Of a DNA stretch of 64,000 nt, positions 54,545-64,000 are shown one piece after another (the stretch's first letter is position 1; every line of letters starts with the position of its first letter). The translations under genes were made by a program, and so were the position numbers. The notes beneath the pieces are model-generated. The model was not told the DNA's origin. It made no database searches and was given only the letters and a program-made list of their open reading frames with translations. Origin of the DNA: Tubulanus polymorphus (taxonomy: Eukaryota > Nemertea > Palaeonemertea > Tubulaniformes > Tubulanidae); assembly GCF_964204645.1 (NCBI RefSeq), contig NC_134026.1:13110450-13174449 (forward strand), written 5' to 3'.

Positions 54545-55340
54545 AACAATCAATGAATTAGAGCCCGGAAATGAAAATTCCAAAACAACTTCTGGTGACC
54601 TTGACCTTTGACCTACAGGACCCAACATCTAATCAGTTATCTATTTACTCTAGGACAATCCATCAATTTAATTTCACCAAGTTATCTTAAACCATTTATG
54701 AGTAATAGCCTGGAAATGAAAATAGCAAAATAACTTCTGGTGACCTTGACCTTAGACCTACACGACCCGATATCTAAGCAGTCACTGTAGGTCTCTAGGG
54801 TAACCCATCCATAAAATTTCAGCAAGTTATCTTAAATCGTTCATGAGTTAGAGCCCGGAAATTAAAAATACAAAACGGCACCTGGTGACCTTGACCTTAA
54901 ACCTACAGGTTCCAAAATCTAATCAGTTAGCACACGGTCTCTGGGATAACCCATCCATAGAATTTCACTGAGTTATATCAAATCGTTTAAGAGTTAGAGC
55001 CCGGAAATTAAATTTACAAAATGGCATCCTGTGACCTTGACCTTGGACCTACAGGTCCCAAAATCTAATCAGTTACCCACAGTGTCTAGCATAACTCATC
55101 CATTAAATTTCACCTAGTTATCTTAAACCGTTTATGAGTTTGAGCCCAGAAATGAAATTTACAAAATGACTTCCTGTGACCTTGACCTTGGACCTACAGG
55201 ATCCAAAATCTAATCAGTTACTAACCTCATCTAGTACAACACAGTTGTTAAATTTCAGGAAAATTTGTCAAAGGGTTTGGGTGCTAGGGCACGGAAACCA
55301 CTGCGGACAGACGGACGGACGACGTAGTGAATATAGTATG
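54545..55340. repeat. Five-unit tandem repeat, 145-bp period, with TGACCT half-sites
   Basis: TGACCTTGACCT starts at 54596, 54741, 54886, 55032 and 55177, a period of 145-146 bp. Each unit also has GAGCCCGGAAAT-like, TCTAATCAGTTA and CCATCCAT words. The last unit ends in GACAGACGGACGGACGACG. The reverse strand gives AGGTCA repeats, the half-site of nuclear receptors. A partial copy is at 33990-34205. Confidence 0.8.
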
Positions 55341-56120
55341 CCCCCCACAAGTTTTGTGTATCCAAGTTTGTGTGCCGTAATATTTGTGAGAATCCTTTTC
55401 TTAAAGTGTGAAGCTAGTGGGTGCTCTCGCCCAGTTTTCGTCGATAGATATATTGTGATATTTGGCATCCAGCATTAAAACCATATATGTGACTTTTCAC
55501 GAATTCCAGTGTGGTTTTCTGTCTCAGACACTCTGAGGAGGCGTTAAATTAAAAAATTTTCTTGGGAGAGGACCCCCAAACCACCCGCAATGGCTTCGCA
55601 CCTTCGGCACTTGCATCGTCGTTGCAGAATAAGTTTAATATTTCTTACTGCGCTCTGCCATAAATTTGACCCCTGGAGAACAGTTTCCCAGTGTGTCGAC
55701 TACAGTCGCCTATGGCAAGTTAAGGGTTAAAGGGTAAAGCTAGTTTCATCTAGGACAATTTGGCAATTTTTAAGTTATTGGAAAAGTCATGCAATAAAGA
55801 TTATAGGTCATGTTTGTTAATGAAATAATTCATGAAATAAAGCTGCAAATGGTCTGTGAGTATTTAGATTTTCTTACTCTATCTAAATTTTTGGCTTCTG
55901 GTAATTTTGGGAGATTTCAATGGAGGTGGCCTCCCTAATAAGGGCCTGTATATATCTGTTCACTTACTTAGTAATAAATTATTAGGCCTATGTCACTCAT
56001 TAATTTATTTGTAAACATAAACTTATGCCCATGCTCACTCAGTTCTCTCTAATTAGTGTTAGTCTGCCTGTTGTTTTTCCTTTGATTATACATGTACTCA
56101 TTCACCTGATGAGTACACAC
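55341..56120. other. Spacer without recognised gene
   Basis: No domain was seen in any frame. A GC-rich segment at about 55560-55620 (GACCCCCAAACCACCCGC) looks like part of a dispersed repeat. Confidence 0.35.
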
Positions 56121-56133
56121 TAAGTAGCGAAAG
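56121..56133. repeat. Left target duplication of the Penelope-like element
   Basis: TAAGTAGCGAAAG is identical to 60421-60433; the sequences diverge on both sides of the 13 bases. Confidence 0.8.
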
Positions 56134-56546
56134 AGGAGAGAATCCCACAATGATAATAAAAAGTCCGAAAATGAAACTTCGAGATAGTAGTTTATTCAAC
56201 GTTTCGACTATATCCTAATAGTCATCTTCAGGAATAATGAGATACTACAGAAATTATGAGATATATATACAATCCAGGGACAAAGAGACTAATTCAAGTA
56301 ATCAGAGATGATACAAACTAAAGGAAAATTAACGTAGAAACAGTTACACGCTAAAATAGATTAAAGGGAAGCAAACTAAGGGGTGATTATAAACAACAAT
56401 AGTGAGTATAAATATAAATGAAACTTAAAGTCAGTAGTAAAAAGAAAGACAAACTAGGGGGCACTTAAATTAAAACAAAGGTGAATACAAGTTAAGTCAG
56501 AGACGAAATTGATGAGAGAACAAATAACAAATAATCAAAGGGGAAA

Positions 56547-56975
56547 TCAAGTGTTGAGTTTAACCAGTTTACAGAGGAATTTTGATATAAGTTTATTATG
56601 GGGTGAAAAACCATTGTTAAGGTTTACAACGTTGTTCGAATTTTCAATAATTAATGCAGATTCCAAAATATGTCTTCTAGTTTTATCGCTGCAAGGGTAA
56701 ACTAATTCAGCATTAGCAAAATCAAAATTGTGTGAAGTCTGAAAAACATGACTAGCAACTCCGCTTTCAGGTTTAAAGTTTTTTACATCTAATTTATGCT
56801 CTTTTATGCGTTGATTAAGATTCCGACCTGTTTCTCCTATATATACTTTGTCGCAAACTTTACAAGGTATTTTATAAATTCCACAGTTTAGGGATTCGGT
56901 TTTCGGTTTGTTGTTAATCAATATGTTACTAAGTTTATTATTGTATTTAATTTCACTATTGTTGTTTATAATCAC
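56547..56975 (-). pseudogene. Inverted 3' fragment of the Penelope gene (GIY-YIG end)
   Basis: The minus-strand frame encodes the last about 130 residues of the 57569 gene without a visible difference, including CGIYKIPCKVCDKVYIGETG and NLNQRIKEHK. It begins at the junction to the direct repeat, so the first residues are unrelated. It is part of the inverted 5' block and has no reverse transcriptase. Confidence 0.8.
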
Positions 56976-57252
56976 CCCTTAGTTTGCTTCCCTTTAATCT
57001 ATTTTAGCGTGTAACTGTTTCTACGTTAATTTTCCTTTAGTTTGTATCATCTCTGATTACTTGAATTAGTCTCTTTGTCCCTGGATTGTATATATATCTC
57101 ATAATTTCTGTAGTATCTCATTATTCCGACCTGTTTCTCCTATATATACTTTGTCGCAAACTTTACAAGGTATTTTATAAATTCCACAGTTTAGGGATTC
57201 GGTTTTCGGTTTGTTGTTAATCAATATGTTACTAAGTTTATTATTGTATTTA

Positions 57253-57562
57253 ATTTCACTATTGTTGTTTATAATCACCCCTTAGTTTGCTTCCCTTTAA
57301 TCTATTTTAGCGTGTAACTGTTTCTACGTTAATTTTCCTTTAGTTTGTATCATCTCTGATTACTTGAATTAGTCTCTTTGTCCCTGGATTGTATATATAT
57401 CTCATAATTTCTGTAGTATCTCATTATTCCTGAAGATGACTATTAGGATATAGTCGAAACGTTGAATAAACTACTATCTCGAAGTTTCATTTTCGGACTT
57501 TTTATTATCATTGTGGGATTCTCTCCTCATCGCGTCAACACGGATATTGTGTTTTACCTATC
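57253..57562 (+). repeat. 5' terminal repeat (pLTR) of the Penelope-like element
   Basis: It matches 60113-60420 almost perfectly, from CACTATTGTTG to TTTTACCTATCG. It contains the hammerhead-like core at 57430-57462. Confidence 0.75.
57430..57462 (+). ncRNA. Hammerhead-like ribozyme core (5' repeat)
   Basis: CTGAAGA, then a perfect 6-bp stem (GACTAT / ATAGTC), then GAAACG fits the conserved CUGANGA-stem II-GAAA core. Stem I can be drawn only weakly, with GTAGT upstream and ACTAC downstream. Hammerhead motifs are established in Penelope-like elements, but activity here is untested. Confidence 0.45.
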
Positions 57563-57568
57563 GTGATC

Positions 57569-59971
57569 ATGCTACCCACGGATCGAAATATCGTATTAAA
57601 ATTCTTCTTCTTCACGTTCCCGTACCTCGTCGCTAGCTTCCGAAATTATGAGAAATGCTATATCAAATCCAGGACTGCTAAAAGTAAAGTCAAGTTCCTT
57701 CAGGAGTGTTATGCCGAAAAAGTGGTTCCGCGATCACTTTCTTGGATTTGGAAATACGACTCCAGCTCTGCGTTTCCACCCGAAGCTAACAAGCAACTCA
57801 AATTCGCTATAGATCGTGCTAAGGAAGACTGTAACTATCAGTTCTATAAATTCCGTCAATCTCAAAATTATTTGAAGTCACACGTACCGGACCTATTCCT
57901 CTGGAAATCGCTCTCCACTATTGTTCAAGGCTCTGGAAAATATCATCAGCACAGAAAGTCCGTGGATCTTACCAACCAACTGAATAAACTCATTGATTCC
58001 AGCCCTTGGACTAGATTTAGCAACACCGAAAACATAGTAAATTTGTCTTCAACCACGTTATCTTCTACTCAGTGTCAACTTCTCGGCTACGGTTTGAATT
58101 TTTCTCTTCCTCATCAAGATAAACATGTTTTAGACTTTGTCACCCAATTGGAATATCGCAAATCATCTCCGAACAGTTTGGACTATAACTTTATATTCAT
58201 GAATCTACAGGCTATATGCGATCAACTCAACAGGAACCTTTTTGAATATCTACCTCGTCGATTTCGGCTCGCCCTCCAAGAACTACGGAAGTTAAAGACT
58301 ATTAAAATATCTAAGGCTGATAAAGGTGGCAAGATTGTGATTTTAGATCTGGATAATTATAATGTTAAAATGCAATCTCTCTTGGATAATCCTGGTGTTT
58401 ATAAGAAACTTAAATCGAATCCTCTTCCTCGTATGCAAGCTAATTTCAACAGAAGTCTTTCGGATATTATTAAACGTTTCCCCTCCGCTAAAGAAACTCT
58501 GAATAAGTTCCATTCACGTCTTCCCTCTTTACCATATATCTATGGATTGCCTAAAATTCATAAAGATAATGTTCCACTGCGCCCTATAGTCTCCAATTGT
58601 AATTCTCCTACATACCGGTTATCTAAATTTCTCGCGAAACAGTTATCTCCGGTGCTCGGTTCGTTCTCTCCGTCGCACCTTCGCCATAATCAACACTTAC
58701 TTGAACGTATTAAGAATATTATCCCTGGCAACGACAAATTTATATCATTTGATGTTACTTCCCTTTTTACCAATGTTCCTCTTGGACCTACTCTTGATTT
58801 CTTAAAACGCAGATTACCATCACTTAACATTAACTTCGGCATTCCTACGGATTGTATCATCGACCTTATCTCTATTTGTACGACGGACTCCTTTTTTGAA
58901 TTCAACAATTGTTTTTACGAGCAGACATTCGGTATCGCTATGGGAAATCCTCTAAGTCCTATTCTAGCTAATTTATTCCTAGAACATGTTGAATCTGAAA
59001 TATTGCCTCTTTACACTGATATTCACCCTAAAATCTGGCTCAGATATGTTGACGATGTTCTGGCTTTGGTTCCCTTTGACTTCAATGTTGATAACTTTCT
59101 TATATATTTAAACTCCCTTTACCCGTCTCTGGCTTTTACGTATGAATGGGAATCTAATAGTAAAATACCTTTTCTGGATGTTTTGATTTTTAACTGTGGA
59201 TCCTTTTTGAAATTCGCGGTTTATAGGAAACCTACCAACGCTGAATCCTACCTCCATTACTTCTCTTTTACTTCTCCGGATATTAAACTCGGTTTAGCTC
59301 AAGGATTATTTCTTCGCGCTTTGAGAATTTGCGACCCCTCATTTCTACCCGATGAAATTCACCATATTAACCAATCTCTCAAAAAACTTGCCTACCCCGA
59401 TTTCCTATTGAAAAAAGCTCTACTTAAAGCTCGTACTACGCATTTTAGAAATAACAACCTTAGAACTCCTACGTTGGCTACCGATAAACAGCCTATCATT
59501 GTACCGTATGTACCTTTCCTCGAGAATTCTAAAGTTTCTCTTCGGTCACTAAATAAACAACTCATCTTTAAATACAATAATAAACTTAGTAACATATTGA
59601 TTAACAACAAACCGAAAACCGAATCCCTAAACTGTGGAATTTATAAAATACCTTGTAAAGTTTGCGACAAAGTATATATAGGAGAAACAGGTCGGAATCT
59701 TAATCAACGCATAAAAGAGCATAAATTAGATGTAAAAAACTTTAAACCTGAAAGCGGAGTTGCTAGTCATGTTTTTCAGACTTCACACAATTTTGATTTT
59801 GCTAATGCTGAATTAGTTTACCCTTGCAGCGATAAAACTAGAAGACATATTTTGGAATCTGCATTAATTATTGAAAATTCGAACAACGTTGTAAACCTTA
59901 ACAATGGTTTTTCACCCCATAATAAACTTATATCAAAATTCCTCTGTAAACTGGTTAAACTCAACACTTGA
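57569..59971 (+). CDS. Penelope-like reverse transcriptase with GIY-YIG endonuclease
   Basis: The uninterrupted frame encodes about 800 residues; I use the ATG at 57569, because the codon two earlier (57563) is GTG. Reverse transcriptase blocks in order (numbering from 57563) are SKADKGGKIVILD (about 252), LPKIHKDNVPLRPIVS (about 329), FDVTSLFTNVP (about 395), GIAMGNPLSPILANLF (about 457) and the catalytic YVDDV (about 495). The C-terminus carries a GIY-YIG nuclease (CGIYKIPCKVCDKVYIGETG, about 690) with Arg in NLNQRIKEH, preceded by a linker. The two enzymes would nick target DNA and prime reverse transcription. Length and motifs are as usual for EN+ Penelope elements, and no lesion is seen, so it may be active. 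Confidence 0.92.
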   Translation: MLPTDRNIVLKFFFFTFPYLVASFRNYEKCYIKSRTAKSKVKFLQECYAEKVVPRSLSWIWKYDSSSAFPPEANKQLKFAIDRAKEDCNYQFYKFRQSQNYLKSHVPDLFLWKSLSTIVQGSGKYHQHRKSVDLTNQLNKLIDSSPWTRFSNTENIVNLSSTTLSSTQCQLLGYGLNFSLPHQDKHVLDFVTQLEYRKSSPNSLDYNFIFMNLQAICDQLNRNLFEYLPRRFRLALQELRKLKTIKISKADKGGKIVILDLDNYNVKMQSLLDNPGVYKKLKSNPLPRMQANFNRSLSDIIKRFPSAKETLNKFHSRLPSLPYIYGLPKIHKDNVPLRPIVSNCNSPTYRLSKFLAKQLSPVLGSFSPSHLRHNQHLLERIKNIIPGNDKFISFDVTSLFTNVPLGPTLDFLKRRLPSLNINFGIPTDCIIDLISICTTDSFFEFNNCFYEQTFGIAMGNPLSPILANLFLEHVESEILPLYTDIHPKIWLRYVDDVLALVPFDFNVDNFLIYLNSLYPSLAFTYEWESNSKIPFLDVLIFNCGSFLKFAVYRKPTNAESYLHYFSFTSPDIKLGLAQGLFLRALRICDPSFLPDEIHHINQSLKKLAYPDFLLKKALLKARTTHFRNNNLRTPTLATDKQPIIVPYVPFLENSKVSLRSLNKQLIFKYNNKLSNILINNKPKTESLNCGIYKIPCKVCDKVYIGETGRNLNQRIKEHKLDVKNFKPESGVASHVFQTSHNFDFANAELVYPCSDKTRRHILESALIIENSNNVVNLNNGFSPHNKLISKFLCKLVKLNT

Positions 59972-60112
59972 TTTCCCCTTTGATTATTTGTTATTTGTTC
60001 TCTCATCAATTTCGTCTCTGACTTAACTTGTATTCACCTTTGTTTTAATTTAAGTGCCCCCTAGTTTGTCTTTCTTTTTACTACTGACTTTAAGTTTCAT
60101 TTATATTTATAC

Positions 60113-60420
60113 TCACTATTGTTGTTTATAATCACCCCTTAGTTTGCTTCCCTTTAATCTATTTTAGCGTGTAACTGTTTCTACGTTAATTTTCCTTTAG
60201 TTTGTATCATCTCTGATTACTTGAATTAGTCTCTTTGTCCCTGGATTGTATATATATCTCATAATTTCTGTAGTATCTCATTATTCCTGAAGATGACTAT
60301 TAGGATATAGTCGAAACGTTGAATAAACTACTATCTCGAAGTTTCATTTTCGGACTTTTTATTATCATTGTGGGATTCTCTCCTCATCGCGTCAACACGG
60401 ATATTGTGTTTTACCTATCG
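60113..60420 (+). repeat. 3' terminal repeat (pLTR) of the Penelope-like element
   Basis: It matches 57253-57562 and, in part, 56953-57124. The element ends TTACCTATCG just before the target duplication. Confidence 0.8.
60287..60318 (+). ncRNA. Hammerhead-like ribozyme core (3' repeat)
   Basis: Same CTGAAGA-stem-GAAACG core as at 57430-57462. A third, inverted copy lies at 56199-56231 in the 5' block. Confidence 0.45.
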
Positions 60421-60433
60421 TAAGTAGCGAAAG
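60421..60433. repeat. Right target duplication of the Penelope-like element
   Basis: TAAGTAGCGAAAG, identical to 56121-56133. Confidence 0.8.
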
Positions 60434-63240
60434 CTTGTGTGTCAAATAAAATAGTCAACCTTTAAAGTACTACTTGTCTTGTTGTATTCATTCTACCACA
60501 GGCATTTGAATATGGGCTTTGATAATGGATAAATAATTAATAATGCACCAGCGATATGTTATTCCTACTTCAATAATCCACCATGCTTCATAATGAATTT
60601 ACCCATGATGCAACGCGCCCCCATACAGCTGTCCCGATATTTGTTGGCAGATTTAAGCATTACGAAGATAGGAGTGTTTCCTGCCTTTCTGTATGGTATA
60701 GACGATCATGAGTAAAACAGATGCATCATGGATAATTGAGATGGCGACCCTGGTGGTTTATGTCGTAGATAAGGCCAAACAAAAAATGTATTCTGGTTCT
60801 GGTAAGCGCGCGCGTCGATCTAACCCCCGCGTCAAAATTTTTTCTGAAACAAAAATCGGCTCCGAAATTCACACACCGCGCGCTAGCCCCAACTAGTCAC
60901 CGATGGCGTCAAACGCGGAAGTAAAATGCGAAAGTTTAGTCCATCTATAAATTCATTGCTATTGTCTGATTGTGAATGAAAACCAAAAGCATGTTGATAT
61001 CGATATCAATTTTGAAAGGGCCGGCTACATCCGTTCGGACGTGTTCCTGTCGACTAATCCATCACACTCGATATTCAAATGTAGGAATATTTTTTTTAAA
61101 AAAGAAAAAAAACCGCATCACCGCATCATTTTGTGCAGAAGGGCCTGACCAGAAACAGACTATTTTTTTTTTGGCCTAATGGTAAATTTCATCACTTTTA
61201 ACTCAACAACGAGGTCAAAGCCCATATTCGATTTTACACCAGGTTAACACAGCTGCTCCTCTACGAAGCCTGCTAGATGACATCAAGCCACTAAAAACAA
61301 TCATTTCCGATTCATTATAACAGCTAGATGAAATGGTTGCATAATTGTATAAAAAGTTAGGGCCTACCGGAAAGTCATCAGTTTTCTGCATGAGTGCATT
61401 CCTATCTTGAGACAAACCAGGAGCAAGGTGAGGGAATGGATATAAAAAGTCCCTCGCATTCACCTCATATGTGGCTAAAACTGTACCAGTCGCTGGGAGG
61501 TCTACCTGAATCAACTCAAAATAGACAGGGTCCCCTAAAATTCAGAGAGAGAAACAATATAAAATTTACAAGAATTAATTACCAGGAAACATTTAACATC
61601 ATGTTTCACTAAGATTTTGCAAGGTGAGGGTATCTGTAAAAGATTTTAACAAGCGTGACCTGTACAGCAGCCCTCGAGGTCGAATTAATTTGGAAAACGG
61701 CTCAGGCAGGATTCGAAAAAATTCAATAGTAAATATAGTGGAAGAACAGCAAAAATAGAGTGAAAATATTGTATCATTTTAGAATGATGCCAAGTGAAAA
61801 TCAGAGCAATTCAGTATGATTGGAGGCATAATGCTACTAGCCAAACCGATTTTGTGTCCTCTCCACTGTCTCTCATCATGCCATCCAATGTGGAGTATGA
61901 CTGTATTGAGTAGGTTCCACACAAGTGAATACCAGTGCAGCTTATGGTTATGGTCCTGCACATGGTTGAGATGCACAGGTATCGGGTGTGGTCACCTTGG
62001 CCTAGCAAAGCCTCTCACAATAAAGTCACACAACCACATGAAAAGAAACAAAATGTAAGATGCTAAATACAAGACATATGATATGCCTGTAAAAGCAAGT
62101 AAGTGTTACATCAGAAGCAGATTTGGAACTGTTTTTTGAGATTTGTGCCCGCCCAAAAAAGAATATAGTAAATATAGTACAAATTTGCAACAAGAGCCCC
62201 AAGGGGCACTATGGCCAGCCTGTCAGCTTTTCATAAAATGGCAAATGATGCATTGTGGGTAAACTTTGTCCAAATACACTCCCAGCACATACAAGTCAAT
62301 CCCAGGCAAATAATTTACACAATTCAATCGTGTTTTGCACAGACAGCGACTGGAGCTGGCAGGAACAAATACCTCAGATAAATCTTTTCCCTTTGGTCTT
62401 AATGATTTGAATGCTGAATACAATTGAATTTTCTGAAATTTGCTCAATTAAACAAAATTGAATTGGTTTTGCTGTTTTTCCTTGTTCAATAAAGTAAAAT
62501 TGAATTGGATATATTTTTTGCAGAATAAAATTTGATTGAATTTGCAGTTTGAGCACATGGCTAATTAGCATATCAAGGTCATCCATCCGATTTGAGAAAA
62601 AGCTACTTTTCCCGGCTTTTGCACATTTGTCAATGATATTTTCTGTAGTTCAAATAAAAATATTCCTCCCAAAAACCAAATCAACTAAAGATTTCAAAGA
62701 AATCGATATTGAAATACAATTTTACATCTTAAAATGAAGCCCGGGAGTAAAACGGTATACGATACCGCGGGTTCACGTGAGCACCTGCTGATCTCTGAGG
62801 CTAAGCCAATCATAGAGGAGTCTTTGCTTTCTGATTGGCTTTTTAAAACAGATGTTTTGGCCATCAGATTTTCACAAAAAAGCTCATATAAATTCTAACG
62901 AAGCCCTATTCCAAAATTCAGCTTCATAGGGGTTGGAGAATGGATAATGCTTTAATGAATGATTTGTATGAATATATGCTCAGTTGCAGTCAAAGAGCCT
63001 TTACTCTGGAAACCAGTCTCAAATTTGCTCCATTTGTATAGTAATAGGCCAACGGCTTGCCTAAAAATATAGAAAATATAGTGATATAGTAAAATTAGTG
63101 ATGGGTCGAAGAAAATGTAGTATATATAGTAAATATAGTGTCGCTGTGAGGCCTGAAGGGCTATATAAATTCAAGGCCTTTAGCCCATAATATCTAAATA
63201 ACGAATTTTGTAATTTTGTCATTGGATAATAATTGTAAAA
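60434..63240. other. Non-coding stretch, dispersed repeats
   Basis: No frame with a domain was seen. ATATAGTAAATATAGTG-like words recur at about 61728, 62164 and 63070-63140. A segment with GACCTGTACAGCAGCCCTCGAGG at about 61658 resembles units at 63265 and 63385. The hairpin GCCCC-AA-GGGGC lies at 62196-62207 after CAAGA. Confidence 0.45.
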
Positions 63241-63535
63241 CAAGTAGCGATTTAAAGGTTTTACAAGCAGTACAGCACCTCCTAGAGGTCAAATTAGGAA
63301 AATGGCCCCATAAACTAAATTTAATCAAGATCAGATTATAATTTTAGGACAATTTAAGCAATTTAACGATTTTAAAAGCGCCACCTGTACAGGGCCCCTA
63401 GAGATTGAATGAGGAGAACGGCTTAATAACTTTCTAGCTCTTGGCCCATAGTATCTACCAAGTTTCGTCAAGATTGGATAATGATTGTAGGACTAGTAGC
63501 AATTTACAGATTTTACAACCCTTACAAAAAATTCA
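63160..63535. repeat. Degenerate repeat units
   Basis: TTGGATAAT(A/G)ATTGTA..ACAAGTAGC/ACTAGTAGC followed by TTTACA and CCTAGAG words recur at about 63221-63280 and 63473-63520, with a related unit at about 63340-63420. A single diverged unit is at about 61640-61700. Confidence 0.45.
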
Positions 63536-63544
63536 TATATGTTA

Positions 63545-63845
63545 TGCGAGTGAATAACACACATTACATGTGTGAAAGGTGTGAAAGACACAAAAAACAC
63601 ATGTGATTCCTGCCATCACACGTGTGATCTGTGTGAGCCTATGACATGTGTGAATAACACATGATCACACGTGTGATGTGAAATACATGTGTGATTGAGA
63701 AATACATGTTTGATTCACACATGTGATTGGCTCAACAACACAGAAGACATGTGTAACCGCTGGGATCAAACATGTCATAGAATAACACATGTGATTAACA
63801 TCAGTTATTCCAATCTGCAACACGTGTGATTGTACATGTGATCAC
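63545..63845. repeat. Cluster of CACATGTG / CACACGTGTG palindromes
   Basis: At least ten near-copies of ACACATGTGAT or CACACGTGTGATC occur in 300 bases at irregular spacing (for example about 63598, 63618, 63672, 63715, 63787 and 63820). CACATGTG and CACGTG are palindromic E-boxes. Confidence 0.65.
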
Positions 63846-64000
63846 TTCGGATATGAACCATTCCAATGTTGATTCCAAATTCTGAACATCTGCATTTTTG
63901 TCAGTCCATTTTGGAATAAAAATATTTCCATAACTGTACTCATTATTTCAACATTTTCAACACGTACGTTTAGATTTTATGCTGCGCCTACTGTGCAAAA

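Larger units (their letters stand above)
56134..60420 (+). mobile_element. Penelope-like element (EN+), apparently intact, with complex 5' repeats
   Basis: From left to right there is an inverted copy of the element's 3' end (56134-56952), a partial direct terminal repeat (56953-57124), a short inverted piece (57125-57252), a complete direct terminal repeat (57253-57562), the 800-codon gene and the 3' terminal repeat (60113-60420). Repeats are nearly identical to each other, so insertion is recent. Tandem or inverted terminal repeats are known from Penelope-like elements. The 13-bp target duplication fixes both borders. Confidence 0.85.

Noticed and set aside
58690-59610. Minus-strand frames within the Penelope gene
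   Set aside because: Antisense shadows of an intact reverse transcriptase frame.
63545-63845. CRISPR-like array
   Set aside because: Repeat units are palindromic, variable and irregularly spaced, and the DNA is eukaryotic; this is a degenerate satellite or E-box cluster.

Overview
The window looks like nuclear DNA of an invertebrate animal, probably marine. Its genes have introns with GT/AG splice sites, and much of it is transposable elements of animal type: Polinton/Maverick, hAT, piggyBac, BEL/Pao, a LINE relic and a Penelope-like element. It also has simple tandem arrays and dispersed repeats with nuclear-receptor-like and CTCF-like motifs. I cannot name the phylum from sequence alone. 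No ordinary single-copy host gene was recognised.

The most notable object is a complete but decayed Polinton/Maverick (endogenous virus-like element) at 3429-20645. It has near-identical terminal inverted repeats of about 86 bp that begin AGTAATAGG, and both ends carry a perfect 6-bp target duplication, CGCGTT. It entered a degenerate coding sequence whose halves flank it (about 3262-3428 and 20646-20958). The left block is read leftwards: two small membrane proteins (13120, 12878), a third membrane protein with a stop (12436), a 423-aa tail-anchored protein, a coiled-coil/membrane gene, a probable double-jelly-roll major capsid protein (two stops), an integrase with chromodomain (frameshifts), an intact packaging ATPase, then small proteins. 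The right block holds a probable minor capsid protein, a C2H2/zinc-ribbon protein resembling late transcription factors, an intein-type homing endonuclease without its DNA polymerase, and a small zinc-finger gene. Most starts share an upstream TAATTTTTTT motif followed by TAAATG, reminiscent of poxvirus late promoters; the two outermost genes start inside the terminal repeats.

Two later insertions lie inside the Polinton: a 1.1-kb non-autonomous DNA transposon (13149-14237; inverted sister copy at 21054-22163), and a hAT-like element carrying an open three-exon gene of 783 codons (16895-19479). A second, short Polinton capsid-gene relic lies at about 560-1060, next to a dispersed repeat also found at 40250-40810.

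From 22.5 to 34 kb are a piggyBac-type MITE, a broken BEL/Pao retrotransposon (with a BED-finger hAT relic in it), an inverted BEL/Pao integrase fragment, an internally deleted piggyBac, another piggyBac MITE and a LINE fragment. From 34.9 to 41.6 kb are a hAT-like non-autonomous element with a nested MITE, a small TIR element, a SINE-like tRNA relic and a Penelope 3' relic. A six-exon gene of an expanded animal family with a Cys-rich tail, broken by two stops, spans 45979-49448. From 51.9 to 55.3 kb are a 2.1-kb TIR element with CTCF-like tandem repeats and a 145-bp array of TGACCT half-sites. A recent, apparently intact Penelope-like element with GIY-YIG endonuclease, terminal repeats with hammerhead-like cores and a 13-bp target duplication lies at 56134-60420. 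The last 3.5 kb is non-coding repeat DNA ending in an E-box palindrome cluster.
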